Source of the DNA: Nymphaea colorata
Taxonomy: Eukaryota; Streptophyta; Magnoliopsida; Nymphaeales; Nymphaeaceae
Direction: 5' to 3'
DNA length: 64,000 nt
Assembly: GCF_008831285.2 (NCBI RefSeq)
Contig: NC_045139.1
Location: 23,292,412-23,356,411, forward strand
Part shown: positions 40,601 to 51,359 of the stretch, in pieces
Layout of the letters: each line of letters begins with the position of its first letter
Position numbering within the stretch: position 1 is the stretch's first letter
Notes under the pieces: model-generated
Databases searched by the model: none
What the model was told of the DNA's origin: nothing
Seen by the model: only the letters and a program-made list of their open reading frames with translations
Translations under genes and position numbers: made by a program

Positions 40601-42114
40601 ACACAAAAATAACAAAACTAAAATACGAAAAAAAAGTTTCATGTTCAGTTTTTTCAATTTGACCCTTAGAAAAATAAAAAAAAATCAAAAAAATCAAGGT
40701 AGCACATAAAAATTAAAACAAAAAACATGGAGAATTTCCATGCTAAAAAATTTCAATTTGGCCCCTAAAAGATAGTAAAAATAAAAATTCATACATATAG
40801 AACAAAATTCAAGGTAGCATTAAAAAAATTAAAACAAAAACATGGAGAATTTCCGTGCTAAAAATTAAAAATTTCAAGTTTTTTGAAACTAGTCCGTACC
40901 AGAGAGCAAGCCGAAAGTAAAAAATTATTAGCCAACGAACGATTACTAACAACTTCGCTGTTAACAGTAGACACACTTAATGGATGACAATAATACATTT
41001 GAGTAAAAGGCCAGCATAAAGCTTTCATGTTGAACAGGTCAACATTTCACATCTGGGGCGAATCTATTGGCATAACCTAGAGAGAATCAACCTGATTCCA
41101 GCATACCAAATTAAAGAGTATAAACTTGTAGATAAAGCCCAAATTACACATTTGATAGGTTCATGAGACAAGTACAATGGACTTGAGTCAGAAAGCTATT
41201 CGACTATAACTATGATTACTGAACACTAAAGAAAATGAGGCAAGGGTGCAACACGAATGTGCGAACATGCACAGGAAAGACTATTAAAACATGGCATACC
41301 ATGAATATGAGTATCAGAAGAAACTCAGCTAGAGCATCCTGAATATGTAAAGCTATAGAGAAATCTAGTCAAAGTGAATAACGAACAAGGGTACAGAAAA
41401 CTAGTCACAAGTAGAAACTAGAGCAAAGCCTCAAAATAGCAACAAGGGGGAAGGTGCTTCCTAAAAATAGTGTGCTACACTACTCAATGAGAAAGTAATT
41501 GTGAGAAAAGATGTGAAGAGATATTAAGAAATCCAAAGTTGTGCTCCATCAACTTTAGCTACAAATGATGGTATCAGATAAGCATGTCCACAAAAAATAC
41601 ATGAAAAAATAAAAAGAAAAACCATATGCACAAAAGAAATTGATTTTGACAGAAACAATCAATATGAAAGAATGAACATTTTTAAAAAATGGCAAAATGC
41701 AAAAATCATGAGGGATTCCAGTAAGTGCATGGTAGGCAAACAAAGAAGCAAAAGAAGTCATAACAACTATTTGGGATGCATAAAAAATAAACAAAGTTCA
41801 AAAGGAACATGATAGGGTTTTGATTAAAAATTTAAAAAAATCAAACTAAGATATGAAAGGAATTTTGTTGTTACTCATTAAATGAAAAATAAAAACATGT
41901 AAGATAAAAGGAAACTAAGGAATGAGAGAATGCAACAACAAGAAGCCAAAATGGTTGCATAATAAAATGATATACGCTTAGGTCCAAGCAATACACATGC
42001 CGCCCAGAAAGCACGAGATCCGTGCTCCTCTAGCGTGATATCTTTTCATACAAAGAGAACTTATTTGTGGTAATGATCCTTTACCTGTTCTGTCGTCAAC
42101 TCCGCATAATCCAT
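23634..42114 (-). CDS. VHA-H: V-type proton ATPase subunit H
   Basis: Subunit H sits on the cytosolic V1 sector and couples or silences ATP hydrolysis and proton pumping in vacuole and endomembranes. Exons (minus): 42085-42114, 39167-39292, 38684-38786, 38521-38593, 35441-35506, 35239-35353, 34570-34731, 31260-31385, 31035-31160, 25826-26005, 23634-23882. They join in one frame to 451 residues; Arabidopsis VHA-H is about 441. Marker segments in order: [181 protein letters not shown] and [10 protein letters not shown] at the C-terminus. These form the HEAT/armadillo-like solenoid. Exon 6 has about ten extra residues ([14 protein letters not shown] region). All donors are GT except after exon 4, where the needed frame ends AAG and the intron begins TTAAGT. 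Introns total about 17 kb and are full of transposable elements. Confidence 0.95.
27219..28516. mobile_element. TIR element, about 1.3 kb, non-autonomous
   Basis: The left end reads GTCACCAGGGTGCGG; the right end, read on the other strand, is CTATGTCACCAAGGTGCGG. About 13 of 15 bases match in inverted orientation. GC-rich subterminal sequence (CCCGCACCCGCATCGACG on the left, GGCACCCGCACTCCGCACC on the right) supports a DNA transposon of Mutator- or hAT-like type. No transposase is visible. Open frames at 27239-27656 within the GC-rich part are unassigned. A second element (27706-28089) is nested inside. Confidence 0.55.
27706..28089. mobile_element. 384-bp TIR element nested in the larger one
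   Basis: The left end CTATGTCACACGGACACGG is mirrored by the right end, which on the other strand reads CTATGTCACACGGGTACGCG followed by GACACGGCA. Subterminal repeats of GACAC(C/G)(G) occur at both ends (CCGACACCTGG, CACTTGGACACGG). A short internal direct repeat of CTTTCTTATGACTTATGAGA is seen near 27870 and 27930. It has no coding capacity. Confidence 0.7.
28684..28846. repeat. (TA)n-linked short repeat, family shared with 35045-35173 and 35966-36090
   Basis: The phrases AGATGGAAAAATCCTCCAGC, TCTCACAGCACAC and TCAATGCATTGTGATGGGCA recur in diverged form near 35985-36050 (AGATGGAGAAATCCTCTGGA; TCTCGATGCATTGCATTGGG) and near 35085-35125 (TCTCACAGCACATGCCCCGA). Each copy abuts a (TA)n tract. 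This suggests a small non-autonomous element that lands in, or carries, TA microsatellites. Confidence 0.5.
28884..29142. mobile_element. Foldback MITE embedded in (TA)n
   Basis: The left arm (GAATGACTGGTTTTTCAAAG, GGCCATCTAATTACGGCTGT, GGATGGTTGAAAGAAAAACA) is inverted in the right arm, which read on the other strand gives GAATAGTGACTGGCTTTTTA, CAACCATCTAACTTGGGCTG and GATGGACGGTTAAGAGAAAA. The arms cover almost the whole 260 bp, so the element can fold end to end. (TA)n runs lie on both sides (28847-28885 and 29141-29157). The pattern recalls MITEs that insert into TA microsatellites, such as rice Micron. Confidence 0.75.
29468..29755. mobile_element. Third CTATGT-ended short element
   Basis: The left end is CTATGTTACCCGTACGAAAA; the right end on the other strand reads CTATGTCACATAGGTATGGC followed by TACGGGTACGACAATTTAG. 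Subterminal TACGG/GTACG motifs occur at both ends. It shares the CTATGT(C/T)AC terminus with the elements at 27219 and 27706. No coding capacity is seen. Confidence 0.5.
32425..33131. mobile_element. TIR element, about 0.7 kb, flanked by (TA)n, in VHA-H intron 7
   Basis: The left end TATCATAGCTACAAATATTG is mirrored at the right by TATCATAGCCACAAATATTG on the opposite strand: 19 of 20 bases match. (TA)n blocks flank both sides (32415-32427 and 33128-33142, then (CA)n). Just inside each end is GAAAATATC. Internal motifs AAAATATCG recur. An internal open segment near 32677-33129 is low-complexity and probably not a gene. Confidence 0.7.
33840..34030. repeat. Pyrimidine-rich (CTC)n block in VHA-H intron 7
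   Basis: CT-rich sequence including eight or so CTC units near 33968-33990 and TTCTTCCTCCC runs. Open frames through it are Glu/Lys/Arg-rich artefacts on the opposite strand. Confidence 0.7.
34116..34545. mobile_element. Possible short TIR element, AT-rich core
   Basis: The left end is CATAGTCATAGAAAACGCG and the right end on the other strand reads TAGTCACAAATAACGTCTCG; the two share TAGTCAYARAWAACG. The interior is dominated by TTTTTT and AAAAAC runs with CGTTTTTTACGC. The boundary match is short and imperfect. Confidence 0.35.
35900..35965. repeat. Adjacent perfect palindromes
   Basis: TTTCAATATATATATTGAAA at 35900-35919 is a perfect 20-bp palindrome. Overlapping it, GAAATCCACAAATAATAT at 35916-35933 is the exact reverse complement of ATATTATTTGTGGATTTC at 35948-35965, with a TA-rich 14-bp loop. 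Both could extrude as hairpins. Confidence 0.9.
37580..37628. repeat. (AT)n microsatellite in VHA-H intron 4
   Basis: About 24 uninterrupted AT units. Confidence 0.95.
40648..40875. repeat. Tandem duplication in VHA-H intron 1
   Basis: TTTCAATTTGRCCCYTARAA occurs near 40650 and 40749, each followed by CAAGGTAGCA and then ATGGAGAATTTCC(A/G)TGCTAA (near 40728 and 40840). The period is about 100-112 bp with two copies; small indels separate them. Confidence 0.7.
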
Positions 42115-45100
42115 GACAATCGGGAACAACTGATTAAGAGAAAAATCACCACTATGTCGTTATAATGTTGGCTTCTAAAATCAGAACTCCAGAACGCCAA
42201 TTTTATTGATCTGCGGACCAGGTTAACAGAAGAACGGATCATGTTTTTATGAATGAAACAAGAACAACAAAAATTGAAGCTGACGAGTACAGGAAGTAAG
42301 TCTCCTTCAGGTAGGCAAATAAGACAAAGACTAGCGAAAAACTTGCAAATAGATTTTAAGCACCAGCCCCCTGTCATAGCCCTGCATATGTTTGTATTTC
42401 CTTTTTTCTCCTCTGCCAATTTTTTCGCTTTTATGTACATAATGAAGGGCGCATATACATAGAATTTGTAGCTCCTGTGCGGATTATCACGGCCTGACTC
42501 TTGAGTTTTAGCCATGGTAGTTCAAAATTGCCGCAAGTTTTTGGCTACCCTGCACTTTTCTTGGGATAACCTTTTAACTTGATGAACTAGAAAAGTGTGT
42601 CCATCACATGTGGATCATCACTCGAAGTCTTGATCATTGAAAGAAAACATGAAAGACTTCTTCTTAGAAGAAGTGTCAAGCCCACCATGTATAACGCCCG
42701 CTATTTTTATGCCATTCTCTTAAACAAAAAACCAAAAAGAAAATTAGTACATGCATTAATTTTTAGTGATGAATGAAATATTCTTCCTCCCCCAAAACGT
42801 TGCATCTGTTTCTCCAAACGATGCAATGGTTCATGTTATTTGGAGACTTTCAATGATTAAAAGGGACGTGCACGAGAGAAAGAGAGAGAGAGAGGAGGGC
42901 GTGTGTTTCTTCCTTCGGTCAATAGGTACGATGCTTCTCTTTGTTTATTTTCATATGCATGAGTAGTAAAACATGATAAACCTAAGCACATACTTTGACG
43001 GTTTTCTGTTGAGCATGTGGGTGACTGTGCTTGTTGCATACTTGATATGCTCAGTGCATAAACACTTGATTTTGATAATATTTGTGCATATATGAAGCAA
43101 GTACAAGTTGATTATCATCTCTATGCCGTCCTCTATTCTCATGCTCTTTTGGACTTCATTTACTTTTTCTTCAACTGATTTGCTGTTGCTGTAAGGTTGG
43201 GCCTATTGAATTAACTTACAGGAGACCTAAACCAGAAACAGAAATATATGTATTTATATAGTAAATAAATGAAAATAGACAATGAGCACATGAAACACTA
43301 AGTATGGAGGGGAATGGTTCCTCTCTTAGAGTGTTAGGACAGGGAATCCCTTGGTGCATTTAGAAATAATAGAAAGAAAAAAAAGCCTAAACCCGAGCTT
43401 TGGCCATCATTGTTCGGTCTGCAATCTCGCCAGCCGACAGAGGCCTCGCCGGAGATGACTGTTGCATTTTTTTTAGGTCGATCAAAATCTTAGAAATCCT
43501 AAGGGAAAGAAGAAGATGAAAATCAAAAACCTAAAGCAACACAATAACAAGAATAAATACGAGAGAGGGCAGAGACATCGCTTGTGTTTTGGAAGTCGAC
43601 TGCCGGTGGACAGAGACCGCTCGAGGCTGCCGGACGTCGGATCTGGCCAAAGAGGGTGAGGTGAGGCAACCCTCGGTTGGAAAGGAGACACCAAGAATAT
43701 GAGAGAGAGAGAGACACACACGCAATGAATCGGAGAGGAGAAAGAAAACGAGAGTGAGAAATGAAAGGTGCGGTGCGCGCAATGGGCTTCTATATTTTTT
43801 TATACAAATTTTGTTTCCACCCCACGCTGTTATAATCCAAAATCGTTTATCCCTCGCCATTTTTATAAAATCAATTACAGAAAGGGGTTTAGCCAGGGCC
43901 CCTTTTTCCGCATATTGAACAATAGAAAATGTGTTTCATTGGCAGGCCAAGCTTATATGTCATTAGGATGAGAAAGATTATTTGACTTGGTACGTGGATT
44001 TCGATGACAGATCTAATGAGCAAATGAATGAGACTTTTTTTCTCTAGAAGTTTTCCTTTATTTGATGGACGTCCAAATCATATATACAAGACATAAAAAG
44101 CATGATTCATCGTTGCATTTTATACATATGGATGTGAATTTAGCGTTTGAATTTTTTAAGTTGAATTTGTAAGAATTCTTGTAATTGGAATCGAAATTGG
44201 CTAGCTTAGTCACTGGAACAAAATGTGATTGACAACAATGCTATTGTTTCATCAAAACAAATTGTTTTAATTCTCAAACAATATCTTAACAAGTATTTGG
44301 CAAGGCTGAAGGTCACCGGAATTCTCAAACAATATATCTCAGACAAGTTGGTTGCAGCAACAAATGGGCCAATCAGTGTGGGAGGTGTCATTGGTTTCTC
44401 GCCACCGGAATTCCTGAATACCGAGTACATTTCACCCTATCATTTCTCCTTTTTCTTTTGGCCTCAGTCACGTGGGCAGTTCACGCCAACCTAAAGTTGA
44501 GTACTTTGAGACTTTTTAGCTTGAAGATAATCCAAACAAGTTAATTTTAATTGATTTTTTTTCTAACTCAGTTTTTATTCTGTTTTCTAAAGTTATTGGT
44601 CATTAACATATAATGATTTTGGTTATTCTACTTGTTTATTTAAATATTTTTTATTTTATTTGATTTTAATTTGCACATATACATAGTATTCTCGTACCCA
44701 CATTTTCTAAAGTTGCAATGTTTGACCCACACTTGAATTGTACCCATACTCAAATCGTATTGTGTCTATGCAAAATTCTTGGCTGTTGAAAGAGCATGTA
44801 ACAATATTTCATGAGCCAAACACCATTTCATGAGTCAAACACTGGATTGACATAGGCAACAGACAGAATGGACCGGACAATAGTGTGGAAATAGGTCGTT
44901 CATGTTCCACCGAATGAAAATCAAACGACCTCTGAAAGAGAGCTCCATGATATTACAGGGACTTGCGGCAACTTTGCCCATAGTTGCTTGACTCGGTGAG
45001 TTGGCTCGGGAATCAGCCGCTTCGACTCGACTCTGCCCCTGACTCACCCAATTCAAGTTATTTTAAAACTCAACCGAGTCTGGTATCCGAGTAGGAGGGT

Positions 45101-45252
45101 TTGCCAACTATGGCTTTGCTATTCAAGGAAGGCACATTGATAAGGGAATTATCAACTTGGACAGAGTTGCTGTGGTCTTCATGCAGCTATCGTCATTGGT
45201 GACCAGTTGTATTCAGGAGGGTACGTGATGACGATTGAGTACGATATTCTGA

Positions 45253-45399
45253 AAATATGATGAAAATGTGATATTTAAGCTGCTGAAAAGGAAAATTGAA
45301 GTCAACCAAGAGGAAGTGATTCTAGGAAGCCTCGGTTACCAGAAGACTTTCAACTTGGAGCCATGGGAACTGCCAAAAGAAGGCGTTCACATATGCTAA
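45253..45399 (+). pseudogene. NAC transcription-factor domain relic
   Basis: A 48-codon open segment ends at TAA 45397-45399 and contains KYDENVIFKLLKRKI, EVNQEEV and, near its end, FNLEPWELPKEG. NAC proteins read (P)TDEELI.HYLKRKI...EV..VDL.K.EPWELP.K in subdomains A-C. The order and spacing match, but the upstream GFRFHPT segment, the following WYFFS..DRKY segment and the DNA-binding core are absent, and the middle is altered. It is a decayed fragment, not a working gene. Confidence 0.55.
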
Positions 45400-46320
45400 G
45401 TAAAATATTTGGAAGTAGAGCTTGTTTATTGAAAACAGTTCATGATGCCTCATGATTTTGGATTTGACATGCTGGGAAGATTTGTAAATGCATCTCTCTC
45501 TCTCTCTCTCTCTCTGCGTGCAAAGGTTTTGTGAGTTGACATAACTAGAAGTCAATGGACTGACATTAACTAATAAAATTGGCAGAAAGAAGTATGCAGA
45601 AGACATTTAATAAAAATTAATGAAGTTGGACGACCACTTATTCTATGTTGTATACATAATTCAAAAAACTTCCGACCATTCTAGTAATTTTTGGCATATG
45701 ACCTGAAGACACCTATGCCGTATTCACAATTAATATACGTAACAGAGGGAAGAAAAATCAGATCCAAAGTATTTCATTTCCGTACTTTATTTACACTAAA
45801 CCAAGAACATGCAATTCTGTAGAGAGATCAACAATCTCCGAGGGAGAGAGAGAGAGAGAAGTTTTATGAGACTCAAACACCAAGAAAAAAAAATTCAAGA
45901 CTTTTACAAACAAAACTTTTCCAAGAAAGTGGACAAACCTCTTCTTGAAAAAGTGAGTGCAGAGAAGGTTTTTATGACGACTTTTCCATGAAAGTTTTAC
46001 ATTGCAAGCATATAGGGGCTTGGGAAAAACTATCCTTTTTCTCTATTTACCAGTATCAGTTGAAGTTTCCAAAAGACGAGATGAAGTCGAACACAATCTC
46101 ACGAACCGTAACACTGTATTGCCAACATAAAAGAGCAAAGCACAACATAAAATCCCATAATTCCTCATCCAAGAGAATCTCTTGGATAGTCATCGAGGAA
46201 GACCGGAATTTCTAAATAAACCGAAAGCGCCATTATCTATTGCAAGGTCGATATATTTCAAGTTTTCATCCAGAAAGAGAATTATGAATTTGCAAACTAA
46301 GACATAATCCATGATGCCAG

Positions 46321-46582
46321 CTTTTGCCGTTGGTGTTATTTCTCATCTCTATGCATTTCACGCTTTTGCCGTTGGTGTTCTTTCTCATCTCTATGCATTT
46401 CACCGCTCCACTGGAAATTCCTTGTGCCCTACTGCACTCTAGCTCGGTAGTTTCTACCATCTGTTCAGGGTTGAGCCTTTTGGTGTTCTTTCTAATCTCT
46501 ATGCATTTTGCCGCTCCACTCGAAATTCCACCTCCCCTACTGCACTCCAGCTTAGTAGTTTCCACTGCCTATGCAGGGTTGA
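46321..46582. repeat. Nested tandem repeats (42-bp and about 112-bp periods)
   Basis: The phrase TTGGTGTTMTTTCTCATCTC with ATGCATTT occurs at 46329, 46371 and 46481. The first two are 42 bp apart. The last two head a longer unit of about 112 bp that continues through CCGCTCCACTSGAAATTCC and CCCTACTGCACTC to CAGGGTTGAG. Open frames through it encode repeated peptides on both strands; I treat these as repeat artefacts. Confidence 0.75.
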
Positions 46583-46616
46583 GCTTTGGGATTTGATGGC
46601 GGACGACAAGGAAACT

Positions 46617-46850
46617 TATGGCTCAGGGGCAGAGGGGGGGAGGGGCGCCTAGGCCATGGCCCCAACCCAATGAATTGAAAAAAAAAAAAAATTACATTGA
46701 AAAAGTTGAAATTTTTTTGTTGCGTCCATATATTGTTTGGATTTGGGTTCAGTTTGGCCTTACCTAAATTCAACCTATAAAACCCAACCCTTTTCGTTGC
46801 AGTTTGTTGGACCGTTTGACCCGCTCTTGAAAAAAATCTTGGCTCCGCCC
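46617..46850. repeat. Interspersed repeat with CCATGGCC head and GGCTCCGCC tail
   Basis: It begins GGGGCAGAGGGGGGGAGGGG followed by CCTAGGCCATGGCCCC and a poly(A) run, and ends TCTTGGCTCCGCC near 46842. The head is matched in inverted orientation at 57735-57815 (GGGCCATGGCCCAGGCGGGC). This is probably a non-autonomous element family. Confidence 0.5.
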
Positions 46851-47199
46851 TTGTTATTGCTTCCAACATGTTGTCGCGGTGGGCCCAACGTAAAAGTGAG
46901 TCGTGAGAGGCTTTGGGTAGCTTGCTTCCAAGCCGGCTAATGAGCTTTGCTTTCTGAAGGGCAGAGCAGAACGAGCAAGCCTGGCTTTGCTATACAAACT
47001 AACCTTACTATTTCTATAGTCATATTAGATAGCCAGCTAACTACAGAAGGCTCTTTATATATAGTTAATATAGTTTCAAGGAAAGTCGTTTTTCTCGTTC
47101 CGCTTGTGCTTCAAAATTGGTGTAATCTGCACCATGGAATCTCGAATCAAAAGATTAGCAGCAACTGATCTCTCTCTCACTCTGTGCCAAAAAATAACG

Positions 47200-48550
47200 A
47201 ACCAGGCACAAAACCAGCAGAATACAAGAAACCAAAATCACTCCCGAAAGTTGAATCACAAAAAATTGATCAGGCATAACGGCAGAATATGCAGGAACAA
47301 AAAATGCCAAAAACTGAACCAAGTAAGAAACCAGCAAAATCTAGAGGCCAAACGAATAAAACCAGCAGAGAACTCCTGGAGTCAACTCGTTGACTCGGCT
47401 GGAAACGATCCCTTACCAGGTCAACACATCACGGGAGCTGGTTTAGGATTGAAACTTGGCATGACTTGGGCAGAACTCCTTGGACTCGATGCAATCTAGT
47501 GAAAAGCTATGAATTTTGTAATCAACAAAATGATTTGTTACTAACTATTCAAATTACTTATTTTTTTACCTGAATATTCTAACCTATTGGAATATAAAGT
47601 TTTAAAGTGCTGCTCATTTATTAATTCGCATATTACAAATGAAAAGCAAAAGCTGATTAGGCTTCACTTCAAGTATGGTATCTATTTAGTTCCATTTCCA
47701 AAACATTGGGTTCTTTACTTTGGACTTCTAATTTTACATAACATATTCATACAAGCTGAGTTTGTCAACTATTTAAGACAGTTGTAAATGTTAAATATAT
47801 TGATTTTAATGCTTATCTTTTGTTGAAATGTTTTTCATTTATATGATTATTCGTGCTACTCAGTTTTGTTGAAGCTCTATGAATTAGCATCAACAGCTTA
47901 CTTGCTTTGTTTCTAGTTATCACATGAGAAAATATAACTTAGTTGCTAGTTTACATGAATTATTTCTGAGTTAATAAACATAATCATGTCATTGTACAAC
48001 CGTTCTATATCCAAATGACAGGTTATACATTGTTTTTCTTTCAAAAAAGCAGTTACGAAAACCTAGCCAGAGTCATGAGTTGCCTCACCGAGTCATGAGT
48101 GAAAAACAGACGATTCGAGTCGAGAGCCATTGGGATTTAAAACATTGCAAATAACTAAGATCACACTCCCGAAAAACTGAAATGCCAAGAGAGTAAACCA
48201 GGCATATAAGCAGAAAGATGGAAGGAATAGCAGATGCAAAAGAACTGAACCGAGCATAAGCCAATAAATTGAAAGAACCTATATCACTCCCAAAAAGCTG
48301 TAATGCTTGATGGAACCAGGCACAAAAGCAGCATAATGTAAATGACCAAGCCGCCAAGGTATCACTCTTCTGCATAGCATAATGCCAAGACACTGACATG
48401 CCAAAAAACTGAAACATGCATAAAAGCAGCAATGTGAAAAGGAGCAATATCATCACTCTTCTACATCCCATTACCAAGATGCACACAGCGCTGAAATGCC
48501 AAAAAAAGAAAAAAACTGAACCAGGCATACAGGCTGCAGAATACACGAAA
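47200..48550. repeat. Degenerate long-unit tandem array interrupted by an insertion
   Basis: Variants of CTGAACCAGGCATAAAAGCA followed by GCAGAAT recur near 47202, 47268, 47317, 48197, 48247, 48312, 48410 and 48517, with linking phrases ATCACTCCCGAAAA, ATGCCAAAAAACTGAA and ATCACTCTTCTACATCCC. The two clusters (47200-47345 and 48150-48550) are separated by about 0.75 kb whose ends carry GAGTCAACTCGTTGACTCGG on the left and CACCGAGTCATGAGT plus GATTCGAGTCGAG on the right, probably a later insertion. Confidence 0.6.
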
Positions 48551-48826
48551 TGAAGACTCTTCCACATCCTAACAAGAAGATGCATATAAAGCTCAATAGA
48601 TTGCTATATATTGGTAAAAGATCCAAAAGGAAGTTTGGAATTATGATCAAATTTCATCAGCTGCTTCCAGGTTTTGTACATAAAAATGGCCAAGGGAGGA
48701 GCAAATAAAGCACTAAAACTAAGTGAAAATGTGTTCTAAATTTTAACTGTCAAATTTAAAGATACCAAATTTGTCAGGAAAAATGATCAGTGGAAAGAGA
48801 ATTAATGGCACCTACACATGAAGATT

Positions 48827-51319
48827 TTAACAAGCTCTAGCTTTTTTGACAACTCTCGACACAATAAAGTCATCATCACTGTCAGATGTATCTGGCTTTT
48901 GCCTCTTGGATGACTTCGGTGCAGTCTTTGAAGCCTTGCTGGGGTTAGAAGCAGGACTCTTCTTCACAGCACTCTTGACTGATTTCTTCATTGTAGCAGT
49001 CTTGACTGGTGTCCCAACCTTCTGCTGCATATTCTTTTTTAGCTTTTTCTCATACACCATTTTAGCTACATCTTCTGGCAACAAACCTCTCTCCATTAAC
49101 CTGGACTTGGCATCAATCAAATTTATTGTATAAGGAACAAACACTATAATGACAGAAGCATCTAGACAACGATGACATAAGGCTTGTCTTAATCCCACTT
49201 TCTTCCATATTTCGGCAGAATTCCTGCCCTAAAGGTAGATGCATAAAACTTGGTTACTAGAAGCAGAAAAGGTAACTACTAAATATATCAATTCTGTCAT
49301 GGACTGACAGAACCAAAGACAATCCATGGTCACTATGCTCAAATGTCAAAGTATCATCTGTCACGGGGATCATGCTACAGAGCTGTATATTGAAATAAAA
49401 CATCCAATCTAACCTGGACACCAGCAATTAATATCTGGTGGTCTCTATATGCAGGGCCTTTTATTTATACAGCTAACTGGATCACCTGTCATGGTAATCC
49501 AGATCTCCAACAACTGATAGTAATCATTCACTTGCTCACTTTAATGATCATTCATGTTAATGCTTCTAGTTGTGCAAGGTAGAGGTGAAGAAACACCAAT
49601 GTAACAAAAGGACCTGCTGGAGGGGATGTAACTGGGGTCACATGCTATAACTCAATGAGTCACTTGATCCAATGGTATTAATAGATTCAGCATATTACTC
49701 TTATAAACTATTTTTCCAATCACGCTTTTCTAAATAAAATCATGAATTTTTGACCCATCGATATTAATGTAGTGCGAGACATTGAATTTTGATATCTTTG
49801 GCCTACCTTTTTCCACAATGAGAAGATGTGCTTCCAGGGTTTGGTAAATCAATTATATAGATCTCATTTATCAAATTATTTTGGTCATTTTAATAACTGT
49901 TTAGGGAAACTACATCATGAATCCAACAACCCTACAACAATAACAACATCTCCATTTGTCTCCCATTAAACCCTAAACAGTGAAGAGGATAGATAGACTT
50001 GGTCAGTTGTTAGGATTTCAAAGCAGTCTAGTTGTTAAGATTCAGTTTCCCTGTACATAAAAACACACATAAAAGTGACTAACATATAGACACACACATC
50101 GACAGTGATTGAACTGAATTGTATGGCCTGCTAACCTAAGCCAAATTGCATTTCTGGCGGCAGAAAAAAAAATGCAGCAGGGAAAACCACACGAAAAAAA
50201 TGGAGACTGCAAACATAGCCGTGCCCAGGTCTGCCTTTATGAAGAGAGAGAAAGAGAGAATAATATGGGCCAAAAAAATATTGAGGTAGAGAGGAGGCAG
50301 ATCAATGCAGTACATTGATGATGAATAAAATAAAATGCAAAAAGAAGGAGATTAATGCAGACAATTAATGCTGGATTAAGAAGAACAATGCAAAGAGAGA
50401 GAGAGAGAGATTAACATAGGGTTGTCTACTTTTGCTTCAAATGGCAGAGGAATAAGGCCCAAAGTAATCAATCTTAATATCTTTATTTTTTTCTCTTTTT
50501 TTCTTTCGGACACTCAAATCATTGTGTAGATTGTCATTTTATCAAAGTTTTCTTTAAAAGTTACATTCTCATGTGTCTCAGACTCTCAGTTAAATGATGC
50601 TTCAGCTACGAGATACCATGGCAGTCAACTGCTTATAGAAGGTGCAAGTGGTTTTTAACTGATTTGCAACTTGTATTCAAGTGCACACTATTGTGATGTG
50701 AGGTCGTTTGAATCCATAACTTCTCAGGAAAGAAAAAATTTTACGGTAAAATGGAAGATTTCATATCTTTCACAATGAGAACAACCTGCCACGCATAAAT
50801 GAGGAAAAACCCTTTACTTTCATGGAAGAATTGATCCTCCACAGACGAAATCGGCCTCAGATCAGCATCTTCCTGCTCAAGAGCACAAGACTGCACTCAC
50901 TAGCCATATCTAGGAGTCAGGTATTATTTGATTTCAAAATTCAAAATGAGAAAAGGGGATCAGAACCCCCTTTTCAGCATGATATTACACGCAACCCCTG
51001 GTCCCCTAAAACCAGACTAAAGAGTATATAGTAATTTTGTTTATAGTTCCTTACCTGACAAAATGTTAATTTCCTTTTCTCTGGAAACCCCTTATCTCCA
51101 CTACTGCATGCTTGCATAAAAAGTACTAGGAATATGTGCTCTAAGTAAATATGAGGACTACGTGTATTGATTATAAGTTTATCCAACCAATCAAGTTATT
51201 TATGTGCATTGGTTTTTCTAAAATTTTTGCTAACTTTACACGTGGCACCTTGTCAATCATCAATTAAGTTAATCGGACAAATTATATTTAGTCCACATAG
51301 TCCTCATATTTGGGTGCAC

Positions 51320-51359
<40 letters not shown>

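Larger units (their letters stand above)
42115..48826. other. Intergenic region upstream of VHA-H
   Basis: This 6.7-kb spacer lies between the VHA-H start and the 3' end of the Lys-rich gene. It includes the VHA-H promoter at its left. Visible content: a (GA)n near 42870-42895, a GC-richer block at 43400-43760 with unassigned open frames, short direct repeats AATTCTCAAACAATAT (about 44270 and 44321), a NAC-domain relic (45253-45399), tandem repeats at 46321-46582, a repeat at 46617-46850 and degenerate arrays at 47200-47345 and 48150-48550 split by an inserted segment. Confidence 0.5.

Noticed and set aside
43482-43860. Several minus-strand frames in a GC-richer block
   Set aside because: Different frames overlap, none has a recognisable motif, and no splice partners were found.
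46266-46596. Repeat-containing frames on both strands
   Set aside because: Encoded by the 42-bp and 112-bp tandem repeats; repetition of peptide follows from DNA repetition.
47104-47499. 131-codon Gln/Asn/Lys-rich plus-strand frame
   Set aside because: Spans repeat units and the edge of an inserted element; no conserved domain visible.
48085-48585. 166-codon Phe/Cys/Leu-rich minus-strand frame
   Set aside because: Lies in the degenerate repeat array and reads repeated units; no family resemblance.
49101-49230. In-frame upstream extension of the last exon of the Lys-rich gene, with an alternative acceptor near 49231
   Set aside because: Splicing at 49100 completes a Trp codon and gives the conserved MERGLLPEDVAKMVYEKK context; the extension has no conserved residues.
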